In this document: positions 1-9,377 of the stretch, one piece after another
How positions within the stretch are numbered: position 1 is the first letter of the stretch
Layout: each line of letters begins with the position of its first letter
Origin: Pseudomonadota bacterium
GTDB taxonomy: Bacteria; Pseudomonadota; Alphaproteobacteria; Rhodobacterales; Rhodobacteraceae
Assembly (NCBI GenBank): GCA_963205235.1
Contig: CAUJIP010000112.1
Location: forward strand, 1 to 52,008
Direction of reading: 5' to 3'
Length of the DNA stretch: 52,008 nucleotides
Notes under the pieces: model-generated
Databases searched by the model: none
What the model saw: only the letters and a program-made list of their open reading frames with translations
What the model was told of the DNA's origin: nothing
Translations under genes and position numbers: made by a program

Positions 1-939
1 CCGCAGTCCCGGATCGGCGGGACAGCCATCCTTGGTGGTGTGGCAAGTGCACATTTCGGCCACCTCTTGACCCAATCCCTTGGCCGTATGTGGGCAGCCG
101 CTTTGGCACCAGAGGCGCCGATCCTGTTCCTTCCGGAATCCGCCGGATTCACGGCGCTTCCAGACTATTTCATCGAACTCGTCCGCAGTTTTGGCATCCG
201 CAATGACCTGCGCCTGCTTCATCGGACCACGCATTGCGACCGGCTGATCCTTCCGCAAGACATCTGCAATCTCATGCATCGGCCAGCCGCCTCGCCCTGG
301 TTCCGTGCCTGGCTGGAAACCCGCCGCCCGATCCTGCCGGGAGTCGACAGTTCTGCACTGGTCTATGCAAGCCGCAGCAACCTCGGGCTTCAGAACGGCC
401 AGTATCTCCAGGAAGCGGCGCTAGAGGCGGCCCTGTCCTCGAATGGCTATCGAATCTACCACCCCCAAGACCACACGATCCAGCATCAGATCGAAACCTA
501 CGCCAGCGCGCAGCGCCTGATATTCGCGGACGGCTCTGCCGCGCATCTTTGGTCATTTGTCGCCCGCCCCGAGCAGAACGTGGCGATAATCCTCCGCCGT
601 CCGCGTGATCGCTATTTCGCCCGCTGGTTCCGGGGGCTCGATTGTCCGCCTCCGGCCTTCATAGATTGCGGCCTTGCCGATTTCCGGCGTCGAGGCGATG
701 GCCCCGCCCGCAGCATAACGCTTCTCGATCTCGACGCAGTCTGGAGAGAATTGAGAACATTGGGGTACCATCGGGATCACCGGCAGATCGGACCTCCGTG
801 CGCCGATCTTGAAGCCTGGATTGCCACCCTCTCTCCACGGTTTGCAAGCCTGGGTTCGCCCCCCATGCCGTTGGACGATCTCTCGCTCCGGCTCTTGGCC
901 ATGCGTCGGCATGTCGCCATGCGTGCGCGGCCCTCCTGA
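1..939 (+). CDS. GT61-family glycosyltransferase, 5' end outside window
   Basis: Reading frame 1 is open from the first base of the window, so the true start lies upstream; the GTG at 40 is only the first start-like codon in view. The segment [14 protein letters not shown] near the N-terminus resembles the GH-x-L-x-(D/E)S-L-x-R signature of DUF563/GT61 glycosyltransferases, and a later stretch ([18 protein letters not shown]) resembles the nucleotide-sugar-binding end of that fold, where an alarm-like G(S/A)xL motif is usual. Such enzymes decorate surface or capsular polysaccharide. It sits 84 bp ahead of a complete dTDP-rhamnose operon on the same strand, which fits a role in rhamnose-containing polysaccharide. 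The acceptor and donor cannot be read from the sequence. Confidence 0.6.
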   Translation, partial: PQSRIGGTAILGGVASAHFGHLLTQSLGRMWAAALAPEAPILFLPESAGFTALPDYFIELVRSFGIRNDLRLLHRTTHCDRLILPQDICNLMHRPAASPWFRAWLETRRPILPGVDSSALVYASRSNLGLQNGQYLQEAALEAALSSNGYRIYHPQDHTIQHQIETYASAQRLIFADGSAAHLWSFVARPEQNVAIILRRPRDRYFARWFRGLDCPPPAFIDCGLADFRRRGDGPARSITLLDLDAVWRELRTLGYHRDHRQIGPPCADLEAWIATLSPRFASLGSPPMPLDDLSLRLLAMRRHVAMRARPS

Positions 940-1023
940 ATCCCTGTCGTGACGGACTGCCGATTGCAAATCCGGTCAGATCGGGCGAGGTTGCCGGAAA
1001 GCCACCATTTGCAGTCGTGCCAT

Positions 1024-1587
1024 ATGCTTTTCAATCCCACGTCCCTTCCCGAAGTGCTGATCCTCACCCCCCGTCGCTTCGGCGATTCGCGCGGCTGGTT
1101 CATGGAAACCTGGAACGCGAAGGCCATGGCCGACGCAGGCCTCGACCTGCCCTGGGTGCAGGACAACCATTCCTTCTCTGCCGCCAAAGGCACCCTGCGC
1201 GGCCTGCACTTCCAGTCGCCTCCCCGCGCGCAGGACAAGCTGGTCCGCTGCACCCGTGGCGCGATCCTCGATGTCGCCGTCGACATCCGCACCGGCTCGC
1301 CCCGGTATGGCCAACACGTCGCGGTGGAACTCACCCCCGACAACGGATGCCAGCTCCTCGTGCCCAAGGGCTTCCTGCACGGCTTTGTCACGCTGACCGC
1401 CGACACCGAGGTCCAGTACAAATGCTCCGACCTCTACAGCCCGGAAAACGATGGCGCCGTCCGCTGGGACGACCCCGCGCTCGGCATCGACTGGGGCACC
1501 ACCGCGCCGATCCTGTCGGACAAGGACGCGCGCGCGTCCCTCCTCGCCGAGATCGGCCAACCCTTCCGTTACGAGGTCATGGAATGA
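1024..1587 (+). CDS. rmlC: dTDP-4-dehydrorhamnose 3,5-epimerase
   Basis: Third enzyme of dTDP-L-rhamnose synthesis, epimerising C3 and C5 of dTDP-4-keto-6-deoxyglucose in the cytoplasm. The ATG at 1024 gives 187 aa, the usual RmlC size; the longer in-frame ORF from 949 adds a segment unlike the family. The cupin-type core is clear: [13 protein letters not shown] near the start, [19 protein letters not shown] containing the catalytic His of the RGLH motif, then [17 protein letters not shown] and [12 protein letters not shown]. No good Shine-Dalgarno precedes 1024, so the start rests on homology. The stop overlaps the rmlB start (ATGA), so the pair should be translationally coupled. Confidence 0.95.
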   Translation: MLFNPTSLPEVLILTPRRFGDSRGWFMETWNAKAMADAGLDLPWVQDNHSFSAAKGTLRGLHFQSPPRAQDKLVRCTRGAILDVAVDIRTGSPRYGQHVAVELTPDNGCQLLVPKGFLHGFVTLTADTEVQYKCSDLYSPENDGAVRWDDPALGIDWGTTAPILSDKDARASLLAEIGQPFRYEVME

Positions 1588-2621
1588 AGCTCCTCGTCAC
1601 CGGCGGCGCCGGGTTCATCGGTTCCGCCGTCGTCCGCCTCGCCATCGCCCGTGGCCACGAGGTCGTCAATCTTGACGCCATGACCTACGCCGCGAACGAA
1701 GCGAACGTCGCCTCGGTCTCGCACTCCAACCTCTACAGCTTCGAACAGGCCGACATCCGCGACCGCGCCGCGCTGGACCGCATCTTCGCCACCCATGCCC
1801 CCGACGCGGTGATGCACCTCGCCGCCGAAAGCCATGTCGACCGTTCCATCGACGGCCCTTCCGACTTCATCGAAACCAACATCACCGGCACCTTCAACCT
1901 GCTGGAATCCGCCCGCGCCCACTGGATGCGTGCCGGTAAACCGCAATCCTTCCGCTTCCACCACATCTCCACCGATGAGGTCTTCGGCTCCCTTGGCCCC
2001 ACCGGCCAGTTCACCGAACAAACCCCCTACGACCCCCGCTCGCCCTACTCCGCCTCCAAGGCCGCCTCTGACCACCTCGTCCGCGCCTGGGCGGAAACCT
2101 ACGGGCTTCCCACCGTATTGACGAACTGCTCCAACAACTACGGCCCCTACCATTTTCCCGAAAAGCTGATCCCGGTCACCATCCTGAACGCGCTGCACGG
2201 GCGTCCGATCCCGGTCTACGGCAACGGCGAAAACATCCGCGACTGGCTCTACGTCGAAGACCACGCCGACGCCCTCCTCCTCGTGCTGGAAAAGGGTCAG
2301 ATCAACCGCAGCTACAACGTCGGCGGCGAGAACGAGCGCCGCAACATCGACCTCGTCCGGACCATCTGCGCCCTCCTCGACGAAATGGCCCCCAAAGCCA
2401 CCCCCTATGCCGACCAGATCACCTTCGTCACCGACCGCCCCGGCCACGACGCCCGCTATGCCATCGACCCCACCCGCATCCAGCAAGAACTTGGCTGGCA
2501 ACCTTCCGTCACCGTAGAGGAAGGCCTGCGCCGCACCGTCCGCTGGTATCTGGACAACGAATCCTGGTGGCGTCCGCTTTTGACCCGGCAGGGTGTGGGC
2601 GAAAGACTTGGCAAGGCCTGA
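1584..2621 (+). CDS. rmlB: dTDP-glucose 4,6-dehydratase
   Basis: Second enzyme of the dTDP-rhamnose pathway, an extended SDR that makes dTDP-4-keto-6-deoxyglucose using bound NAD+. The 345-aa product starts with [17 protein letters not shown] (Rossmann GxxGxxG), continues with [13 protein letters not shown] and [12 protein letters not shown] (the Thr-Asp-Glu of the dehydratase active site), and has the catalytic YSASK. The ATG overlaps the rmlC stop by 4 nt; the terminal TGA shares its last base with the next ATG. Length and motifs match the family throughout, with nothing missing. Confidence 0.97.
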   Translation: MKLLVTGGAGFIGSAVVRLAIARGHEVVNLDAMTYAANEANVASVSHSNLYSFEQADIRDRAALDRIFATHAPDAVMHLAAESHVDRSIDGPSDFIETNITGTFNLLESARAHWMRAGKPQSFRFHHISTDEVFGSLGPTGQFTEQTPYDPRSPYSASKAASDHLVRAWAETYGLPTVLTNCSNNYGPYHFPEKLIPVTILNALHGRPIPVYGNGENIRDWLYVEDHADALLLVLEKGQINRSYNVGGENERRNIDLVRTICALLDEMAPKATPYADQITFVTDRPGHDARYAIDPTRIQQELGWQPSVTVEEGLRRTVRWYLDNESWWRPLLTRQGVGERLGKA

Positions 2622-3403
2622 TGGACACCCTGTTCTTCCTCGCCTCCAAGACCCTTGGCATGGTCTCGCGGCTGGAAACCTGGGCGCTTCTCCTCATGGC
2701 CCTCGCCCTATGGTTCCTCTGGCGCGGGCGCACGCGAAAGGCTGCGGTCTGCCTGACTGTGGTTTTCACCGGCACCCTTGCCCTGACGATCCTGCCGCTT
2801 GGCGACCTCCTCCTTCGCCCGCTGGAATCGCAATTCCCCGCCCGCCCGCCGCTGACCCACGTTGACGGGATCATCGTCCTTGGCGGGGCCGAAGAGACAG
2901 GTGCCAACCGCCACTGGGGCGGCGCGCAGGTCAACGACGCGGGCGAACGCCTGACCGAAGGTGCCATGCTCGCCCTGCGCTTTCCAGATGCGAAACTGGT
3001 CTTCACCGGCGGTTCCGCCCGTGTCGGGCGCAGCGAAGACACGACCGACCCTTCGGAAATGGTCCGTGACCTTTGGACCGGGCTTGGCATCGCGCCGGAC
3101 CGTATCCTGCTGGAACAGAACTCCCGCAACACGGCGGAAAATGCCAGCTTTACCCATGATCTTGTCACGCCCGGCACCGGCGAAACCTGGGTCCTCGTGA
3201 CCTCGGCTTTCCACATGCCGCGCGCCTACCAGACCTTTACCCGGCAAGGCTGGACCGGGCTTGTCGCCTGGCCGGTCGATTTCCGGTCAGGTGACCTTGC
3301 CGACGGGCGTGGAATCTGGCGTCTTGATCGCAACCTTTTCGGCGTCAATCTGGCGCTGAAAGAATATCTTGGCACTCTGGTTTATCGGATCACCGGCAGA
3401 TGA
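2621..3403 (+). CDS. YdcF/SanA (DUF218)-family membrane protein inside rml operon
   Basis: 260-aa protein starting with two hydrophobic segments (about residues 2-30 and 37-65), followed by a DUF218 domain: VDGIIVLGGAEE, LVFTGGSAR, the NSRNTAENA segment and VLVTSAFHMPRAYQTF are hallmarks of the YdcF/ElyC/SanA fold. These inner-membrane proteins are linked to envelope integrity and polysaccharide carriers (E. coli ElyC and SanA), but the reaction is not established. The start is set by the TGATG overlap with rmlB, and the end overlaps rmlD by ATGA, so the gene is embedded in the rhamnose operon. That placement suggests a role in handling the rhamnose polymer or its lipid carrier, which is inference only. 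Confidence 0.8.
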   Translation: MDTLFFLASKTLGMVSRLETWALLLMALALWFLWRGRTRKAAVCLTVVFTGTLALTILPLGDLLLRPLESQFPARPPLTHVDGIIVLGGAEETGANRHWGGAQVNDAGERLTEGAMLALRFPDAKLVFTGGSARVGRSEDTTDPSEMVRDLWTGLGIAPDRILLEQNSRNTAENASFTHDLVTPGTGETWVLVTSAFHMPRAYQTFTRQGWTGLVAWPVDFRSGDLADGRGIWRLDRNLFGVNLALKEYLGTLVYRITGR

Positions 3404-4242
3404 CCCTTCTTGTCTTCGGCAAAACCGGCCAGGTCGCCCGCGAACTTCAGCGGCTTTTACCCCAGGCGCACTTCTTGGGGCGGGATCAGGCTGACCTGTC
3501 CGACCCCGCTGCCTGTGCCGCCGCCATCGCCGCCAGCGACGCCACCGCCGTGATCAACGCCGCCGCCTGGACCGCCGTCGACAAGGCCGAAACGGACGAA
3601 GCCGCTGCGACGATGGTCAACGGCACTGCCCCCGCCGCGATGGCGCAGGCCGCCGCTGCAAAGGGCATCCCCTTCCTTCATATCTCGACCGATTACGTCT
3701 TTGACGGTCAGGGCGACCAACCTTTTGCCCCCGGTCACCCCACCGCGCCGCTTAACGCCTATGGCCGGTCGAAACTGGCCGGAGAGCAGGGCGTCCGCGC
3801 CGCTGGGGGCAGCCACCTGATCCTGCGCACCTCATGGGTCGTTTCCGCCCACGGGGCAAATTTCGTGAAAACCATGCTGCGACTGGGGCGCGAACGGCAA
3901 AGCCTGAACGTCGTCGCCGATCAGATCGGCGGCCCCACCCCCGCCGCCGCCATCGCCAGGACGCTGGTTACCGCCGCCCAAGCGATGCGCGATGGTGCGC
4001 AAGGCGGCACTCACCATTTCGCGGGCGCACCCGACGCAAGTTGGGCCGACTTCGCCCGCGCGATCATGGCCAAGGCGGGCCTGTCCTGCCAGATCCGCGA
4101 CATCCCGACCGCAGACTACCCCACACCCGCCCGCCGCCCGATGAATTCCCGCCTTGATTGCAGTACATTGACCGCAGCATTCGGCATGGCGCGCCCTGAT
4201 TGGCGGTCGGACTTGACCGATATCGTGAAGGAGCTTTCATGA
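3400..4242 (+). CDS. rmlD: dTDP-4-dehydrorhamnose reductase
   Basis: Final step of dTDP-L-rhamnose synthesis, NAD(P)H-dependent reduction of the 4-keto group. The 280-aa product begins MTLLVFGKTGQVARELQ (Rossmann loop GxxGQ-V typical of RmlD) and contains INAAAWTAVDKAE, HISTDYVFDG (TDYVFDG is diagnostic) and the catalytic NAYGRSKLAGE. It overlaps the upstream gene's stop by ATGA and its own stop overlaps the rmlA start. Length is normal for RmlD (about 280-300 aa). Confidence 0.97.
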   Translation: MTLLVFGKTGQVARELQRLLPQAHFLGRDQADLSDPAACAAAIAASDATAVINAAAWTAVDKAETDEAAATMVNGTAPAAMAQAAAAKGIPFLHISTDYVFDGQGDQPFAPGHPTAPLNAYGRSKLAGEQGVRAAGGSHLILRTSWVVSAHGANFVKTMLRLGRERQSLNVVADQIGGPTPAAAIARTLVTAAQAMRDGAQGGTHHFAGAPDASWADFARAIMAKAGLSCQIRDIPTADYPTPARRPMNSRLDCSTLTAAFGMARPDWRSDLTDIVKELS

Positions 4243-5120
4243 CCCGCAAAGGTATCCTGCTTGCCGGGGGCACCGGTTCCCGGCTGTGGCCGATCACGCT
4301 GGGCGTCTCAAAGCAGCTTCTGCCGATCTATGACAAGCCGATGATCTATTATCCGCTGTCGGTGCTGATGCTGTCAGGCATCCGCGAGGTTGCCATCATC
4401 ACCACACCCGAAGATCAGCCGCAGTTTCAGCGTCTGCTGGGCGATGGGGACCAATGGGGTATGCAGTTCACCTGGATCATCCAGGACCGACCGGAAGGTC
4501 TGGCGCAAGCCTATCTTCTGGCCCGCGATTTTCTGAATGGCGCACCCTCGGCGATGGTCCTGGGCGACAACATCTTCTTCGGCCATGGCCTGCCCGAAGT
4601 TCTGGCCCGCGCCAACGAACAGGACTCTGGCGGAACGGTGTTCGGCTACCATGTCGCCGATCCAGAACGCTATGGCGTGGCCATTTTCGACGCCGATGGC
4701 CGTGTCACCGAACTGGTCGAAAAACCTGCTGTCCCGCGCTCCAACTTTGCCATCACCGGTCTCTATTTCCTTGACGGACGCGCGCCGGATATTGCCGCCG
4801 GGATCAAGCCCTCGGCACGGGGGGAACTGGAAATCGTTGATCTTCTGGAACACTACCGGGCCGAAAGCTCGCTTCAGGTCGAACGCATGGGACGCGGCTT
4901 TGCCTGGCTTGATACCGGCACGCCCGGAAGCCTGTTGGAAGCCGGAAACTTCGTCCGCACCTTGGAAGAGCGGCAAGGCATGCAGGTCGGCTCACCCGAC
5001 GAGATCGCATTTCGTCAAGGCTGGATCGACCGCACCGCGCTTGCCGACCGCGCCCAGGCCTTTGCCAAGTCCAGCTATGGCCGACATCTGGCCGGCATCC
5101 TGCGTGATAAGGGCCAGTAA
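4239..5120 (+). CDS. rmlA: glucose-1-phosphate thymidylyltransferase
   Basis: First enzyme of the pathway: condenses dTTP and glucose-1-phosphate to dTDP-glucose. The start at 4239 is fixed by an AAGGAG at 4228-4233 and an ATGA overlap with rmlD; the 293-aa product matches RmlA. Motifs: ILLAGGTGSRLWPIT (nucleotide-binding GGxGxRLxP), KQLLPIYDKPMIYYP, GDNIFFGHG, VEKPAVPRSNFAITGLYF and AWLDTGTP. It is the last gene of the rml operon. The next gene is convergent, and I see no strong hairpin in the 125-bp gap. Confidence 0.97.
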   Translation: MTRKGILLAGGTGSRLWPITLGVSKQLLPIYDKPMIYYPLSVLMLSGIREVAIITTPEDQPQFQRLLGDGDQWGMQFTWIIQDRPEGLAQAYLLARDFLNGAPSAMVLGDNIFFGHGLPEVLARANEQDSGGTVFGYHVADPERYGVAIFDADGRVTELVEKPAVPRSNFAITGLYFLDGRAPDIAAGIKPSARGELEIVDLLEHYRAESSLQVERMGRGFAWLDTGTPGSLLEAGNFVRTLEERQGMQVGSPDEIAFRQGWIDRTALADRAQAFAKSSYGRHLAGILRDKGQ

Positions 5121-5245
5121 GCGCAAACCGCCCGAAGTCAGGCACCCTGGGGCTATGCCATTGGGACTTGAGTTAACAAACCCTGAATGTCCAAAGCCAA
5201 CCCATTGTAATCATTGGCCCGAAAGTTCTGTCCAGCGTGGAAAGA

Positions 5246-5482
5246 TCAGGCAGCCTGTTCCGCCGCCGGACGCCGGATTGCCCCGGCCGCTTCCAGAACC
5301 AGCGGCCGCAACCCGGCCCCCCCGGCATCCAGCACCGCGAACAACTGCCGCCGCATCCGGGGCTCCCAGAAGTCGTTGACATGGGACGCCAGCAAGGCAA
5401 CCCCTTCCGCATGCGGCTTCGATTCCATGAATTTCGCGATGTCATTCGCCATGCGAACGATCTTGTCACCCGACATGGGCAT
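5246..5482 (-). CDS. fdsD: formate dehydrogenase delta subunit
   Basis: 78-aa protein carrying the FdsD signature: GDKIVRMANDIAKFMES followed by HVNDFWEPRMRRQL. FdsD is a small non-cofactor subunit of soluble NAD+-dependent formate dehydrogenase, needed for assembly or stability of the Mo enzyme. Two in-frame ATGs exist, at 5482 and 5476; either gives a normal protein, and both overlap the end of fdhD, so it is the terminal gene of the fds operon and translationally coupled. It converges on rmlA. Confidence 0.9.
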   Translation of the reverse strand: MPMSGDKIVRMANDIAKFMESKPHAEGVALLASHVNDFWEPRMRRQLFAVLDAGGAGLRPLVLEAAGAIRRPAAEQAA

Positions 5483-6275
5483 TCTCCGTCAAACGATCTG
5501 AATGTGAAAAGACCTCGAACCGGTCGGGTCTTGCAAGGGCCACCAGCGTGATCCCGGCATGATCCGCCAGTTCCACTGCCTCGACCGTCGGGGCCGAGAC
5601 GGCGATGATCATCGGTGCGCCCAGCATGGCAACCTTCTGCACCATATCGGTCGAAACCCGGCTGGTCAGTACCACCGCGCCCTCTGCCGTGATCCCCTGC
5701 CGCAGCAGCCCGCCAACCAGCTTGTCCAGCGCATTGTGCCGCCCGACATCTTCCCGCGCCAGCGCGATCCGCCCGTTCCAGAACGCCGCACAATGGGCCG
5801 CGCGGGTGGCGTCATGCAACCGCTGTTCGCCTGGCAAGGCCGCCACCGCCGCCATCACCTGCGCAGGCGTCATTCGAAAACCTGAGGGCGGAACCACCAG
5901 CACGTCGCGCAGCGCCTGATCGATCGAGTCGATCCCGCACAGCCCGCAGCCCACCGGCCCCGCCATCACCCGCCGCCGCGCCGCCAACCGCGCCTCGGCC
6001 TCGGGTTTCAGCCAGACCTGCACATCCCGGCCCCTTGGCACGGCCTCAACTTCGACCGACAGCACATCCTGCGGCCCGGCGATGCCTTCGGTCAAGGCGA
6101 ATCCGTATCCGAAATCCTCCAGGTCCGCAGGCGTTGCCATCATCACCGCCTGGGTCGTGCCATTGAACGACAGCGCCACGGCAACCTCTTCGGGCAAGAC
6201 TCGATCCCCGGCAGAAACCGACGGACCGAACACCAGCCGAGGGGTCGGTCGTGATCCTGTCGGGGCCCCGTTCAT
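5466..6275 (-). CDS. fdhD: formate dehydrogenase accessory sulfurtransferase
   Basis: FdhD transfers sulfur to the molybdenum of the bis-MGD cofactor before insertion into formate dehydrogenase. The 269-aa product carries the active-site loop GPVGCGLCGIDS, the RVSTDMVQK segment and DVGRHNALDKL, all typical of FdhD. The start at 6275 is chosen because it overlaps the fdsA stop as ATGA; the longer ORF upstream runs into fdsA and adds a non-family extension. Lying between fdsA and fdsD, it is co-expressed with the enzyme it matures. Confidence 0.95.
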   Translation of the reverse strand: MNGAPTGSRPTPRLVFGPSVSAGDRVLPEEVAVALSFNGTTQAVMMATPADLEDFGYGFALTEGIAGPQDVLSVEVEAVPRGRDVQVWLKPEAEARLAARRRVMAGPVGCGLCGIDSIDQALRDVLVVPPSGFRMTPAQVMAAVAALPGEQRLHDATRAAHCAAFWNGRIALAREDVGRHNALDKLVGGLLRQGITAEGAVVLTSRVSTDMVQKVAMLGAPMIIAVSAPTVEAVELADHAGITLVALARPDRFEVFSHSDRLTENAHVG

Positions 6276-9148
6276 TCTGCAGCCAGAATCCGCCGGGACT
6301 GCGCAGCCTGCGCCGCGTATTCCTCTTGCCATTCGGTCGGCCCGTTTGACGGGCTGACCTGCACCGCCGTCACCTTGTATTCCGGGCAGTTTGTCGCCCA
6401 GTCACTGAAGTCGGTGGTGATGACGTTGGCTTGCGTGTCCGGGTGGTGGAAGGTCGTGTAAACGACACCCGGGGCCACCTTGTCGGTGATCACCGCCCGC
6501 AGCGTCGTATCGCCCGACCGGCTTGCCAGCTTGACGAATTCGCCGTCCTTGACGCCCCGGAATTCGGCATCATGCGGGTTGATCTCCAGCACGTCCTCAT
6601 CATGCCAGACGACGTTCGCCGTCCGCCGGGTCTGCGCGCCCACGTTGTACTGCGACAGGATGCGCCCGGTCGTGAGCAGAAGCGGGAAGCGTGGGCCGGT
6701 CTTTTCATCGGTCGCCACGTACTCGGTGCGGATGAACTTGCCCTTGCCGCGCACGAACCCGTCGATGTGCATCAACGGCGTGCCTTCCGGCGCCTTGTCG
6801 TTGCAGGGCCACTGGACCGACCCCATCGTCTCGATCTTCTCATAGGTCACGCCCGCAAACGACGGGGTGGTCATGGCGATTTCTTCCATGATCTGCAAGG
6901 GATGGGTGTAGTTCCAGTTTGCGCCCATCGCTTGGGCAAACATCTGGGTGACTTCCCAGTCGGCATAGCCCTGCTTCGGTGCCATCACCTTGCGGACCAT
7001 GTTGATCCGGCGTTCGGCGTTGGTGAAGGTCCCGTCCTTTTCCAGGAAGGACGAGCCGGGGAAGAACACATGTGCATAGTTTGCGGTCTCGTTCAGGAAC
7101 AAGTCGTGGACGATCACGCATTCCATCGCGGCAAGGCCCGCCGCGACATGCTTGGTGTCGGGGTCGGATTGCAGGATGTCCTCACCCTGGCAGTACAGGC
7201 CCTTGAACGTGCCCTCGACAGCGGCATCCAGCATGTTCGGGATACGCAGGCCGGGTTCCGGGTCGATCTTCACGCCCCAGAGGTTTTCATAAATCGCCCG
7301 CACGTCCGCGTTCTTCACATGGCGATAGCCCGGCAGTTCATGCGGGAACGACCCCATGTCGCAGGAACCCTGCACGTTGTTCTGACCGCGCAGCGGGTTC
7401 ACCCCCACGCCGCGACGGCCGATGTTGCCGGTCAGCATGGCAAGGTTGGCGATGCCGATGACGGTGGTAGACCCTTGGCTGTGTTCGGTGACACCCAGAC
7501 CATAGTAGATCGCCGCGTTACCACCGGTCGCATACAGCCGCGCCGCGCCACGGATTTCCTCGGCCGGGACACCCGTGACCATCTGCACCGCTTCGGGCGA
7601 GTGGTTCGGGGCCGAAATGAACTCGGCATAGTCCTGGAATTCGTCCCAGTCGCAACGTTCCCGAATGAACGTTTCATTATACAGTTTCTCGGTCACGATC
7701 ACATGCGCGATGGCACTGACAACCGCCACGTTTGTCCCCGGCGTCAGTGCCAGGTGATGCGCGGCCTTGTAATGCGGGCCTTCCACCGTTTCGGTCCGGC
7801 GCGGGTCAACGACGATCAGCTTCGCGCCCTTGCGCAGACGCTTCTTCATCCGGCTGGCAAAGACTGGGTGCCCGGCATGCGGGTTGGCACCGATCACCAT
7901 GATCACGTCAGCTTCTTCCACAGAATCGAAATCCTGCGTCCCGGCGCTGGTGCCGAACGTCTGCCCCAAACCATAGCCGGTGGGCGAATGGCACACCCGC
8001 GCGCAGGTATCCGTATTGTTGTTCATGAAAACGCCACGGGTCAGTTTCTGAACCAGATAGGCCTCTTCATTGGTGCAACGCGATGAGGTGATGACCCCCA
8101 CCGATTGCCGCCCGTATTTCGCCTGGATACCCTTCATCTTCGACGAGGCGAACTCCATCGCCTCGGCCCAGGAAACCTCTTTCCACGGGTCAGCGATGTT
8201 GTCGCGGATCATCGGCTTCAGGATGCGGTCCTGGTGGCTGGCATAGCCATAGGCGAAGCGGCCCTTGACGCAGGAATGGCCGCGGTTTGCCTTGCCGTGC
8301 TTGTAGGGGGTCATGCGAACCAATTCATCACCGCGCATTTCGGCCTTGAACTGGCAACCTACGCCGCAATAGGCGCAGGTGGTGATGACGGAATGCGACG
8401 GGGTGCCGATGTCGATGATTGACTTCTCCTGCAGGGTTGCCGTCGGGCAGGCCTGCACGCAGGCACCGCAGCTGACGCAGTCCGACGCCAGAGCGTTGTC
8501 GGTCTTAGCCCCGAACGACACACGGCTGTCAAAGCCCCGGCCTTCGATGGTCAGCGCAAAGGTGCCCTGAACTTCCTCACAGGCCCTAACGCACCGGGAA
8601 CACACGATACATTTCTGCGGATCATAGCTGAAATAGGGGTTGGAGTCGTCACGCGGGATGTACAGCGGGTTCGCCTCACCGCTGGTGTTCTTGACCTTGA
8701 AGTGGGTGTCCACCGCGTCATAGCGCACGTCGCGCAAGCCCACCGCGCCGGCCATGTCCTGCAATTCGCAATCGCCGTTGGCGCTGCAAGTCAGGCAGTC
8801 CAGCGGGTGGTCCGAGATGTAAAGCTCCATCACCCCACGGCGCAGCTGTTTCAGCTTGGCGTTCTGGGTGTGAACCTTCAGGCCCGGCGCGACCGGCGTG
8901 GTGCAGGACGCCGGGGTGCCGTTGCGGCCTTCGATCTCCACCAGGCACAACCTGCACGACCCGAAGGCATCGACGCTGTCTGTAGCGCACAGTTTAGGCA
9001 CCTGAATGCCCGCCTCCGCCGCCGCGCGCATGATGCTGGTGCCTTCCGGCACCGTCACGTCAAAGCCATCGATGGTCAATGTGACCAACTGTTTGCTTTT
9101 GGCGGCAGGCGTCCCGAAATCGCGGTCGGGGATGATGAAGTCTTTCAT
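6272..9148 (-). CDS. fdsA: NAD+-dependent formate dehydrogenase, molybdenum alpha subunit
   Basis: Catalytic subunit oxidising formate to CO2 in the soluble FdsABG(D) complex. Order of domains in the 958-aa product: N-terminal 2Fe-2S plant-type ferredoxin (CRLCLVE region, about residues 54-82), His-Cys type cluster (HPLDCLTCSANGDCELQ), two 4Fe-4S motifs (CIVCSRCVRAC and CVSCGACVQAC), the CAYCGVGCQF cluster at about 258-265, then molybdopterin and C-terminal dinucleotide-binding domains. I take the ATG at 9148, not the GTG at 9157, because AAAAGG lies 8 nt upstream. With this start the Mo-ligand cysteine of TCARVCHSPTG is residue 386, the number I recall for R. capsulatus FdsA. The stop overlaps fdhD. 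Confidence 0.97.
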   Translation of the reverse strand: MKDFIIPDRDFGTPAAKSKQLVTLTIDGFDVTVPEGTSIMRAAAEAGIQVPKLCATDSVDAFGSCRLCLVEIEGRNGTPASCTTPVAPGLKVHTQNAKLKQLRRGVMELYISDHPLDCLTCSANGDCELQDMAGAVGLRDVRYDAVDTHFKVKNTSGEANPLYIPRDDSNPYFSYDPQKCIVCSRCVRACEEVQGTFALTIEGRGFDSRVSFGAKTDNALASDCVSCGACVQACPTATLQEKSIIDIGTPSHSVITTCAYCGVGCQFKAEMRGDELVRMTPYKHGKANRGHSCVKGRFAYGYASHQDRILKPMIRDNIADPWKEVSWAEAMEFASSKMKGIQAKYGRQSVGVITSSRCTNEEAYLVQKLTRGVFMNNNTDTCARVCHSPTGYGLGQTFGTSAGTQDFDSVEEADVIMVIGANPHAGHPVFASRMKKRLRKGAKLIVVDPRRTETVEGPHYKAAHHLALTPGTNVAVVSAIAHVIVTEKLYNETFIRERCDWDEFQDYAEFISAPNHSPEAVQMVTGVPAEEIRGAARLYATGGNAAIYYGLGVTEHSQGSTTVIGIANLAMLTGNIGRRGVGVNPLRGQNNVQGSCDMGSFPHELPGYRHVKNADVRAIYENLWGVKIDPEPGLRIPNMLDAAVEGTFKGLYCQGEDILQSDPDTKHVAAGLAAMECVIVHDLFLNETANYAHVFFPGSSFLEKDGTFTNAERRINMVRKVMAPKQGYADWEVTQMFAQAMGANWNYTHPLQIMEEIAMTTPSFAGVTYEKIETMGSVQWPCNDKAPEGTPLMHIDGFVRGKGKFIRTEYVATDEKTGPRFPLLLTTGRILSQYNVGAQTRRTANVVWHDEDVLEINPHDAEFRGVKDGEFVKLASRSGDTTLRAVITDKVAPGVVYTTFHHPDTQANVITTDFSDWATNCPEYKVTAVQVSPSNGPTEWQEEYAAQAAQSRRILAAE

Positions 9149-9149
9149 C

Positions 9150-9377
9150 TCAGGCACCTTTTCTGGCGTCAGTTAATTGGGCGGCAAGCTGGTGGGCGAC
9201 GATGGCATTGGCGTGGCCATGGCCCATCGAATGGGTGTCTTTCAGAAAAGCCACGATCTGCATGTGCGGCAGATCAAGCTTGTCCTTGATAGCATCGAAC
9301 CAATGGCTCATCGGCTGGCCATAGGTCTTTTCGATTGACGGAAAGTAAGAGGCTGGCCCCTTCACCGATCCGTTCAT
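9150..9377 (-). CDS. DUF4287-type small protein inside fds operon
   Basis: 75-aa protein with the segments KGPASYFPSIEKTYGQP, HMQIVAFLKDTHSMGHGHANAIVAHQ; the GHGHANA(I/L)VAH core is what I associate with DUF4287. It overlaps fdsB by ATGA at its start and ends 1 nt before the fdsA ATG, so it is translated as part of the operon between beta and alpha subunits. No cysteine is present, so it is unlikely to hold an Fe-S cluster. Its role is unknown. Its position suggests a factor for assembly, stability or regulation of formate dehydrogenase (inference). Confidence 0.75.
   Translation of the reverse strand: MNGSVKGPASYFPSIEKTYGQPMSHWFDAIKDKLDLPHMQIVAFLKDTHSMGHGHANAIVAHQLAAQLTDARKGA

Noticed and set aside
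6431-8086. 551-codon plus-strand frame across fdsA
   Set aside because: Antisense to fdsA, which has the complete molybdoenzyme domain set.
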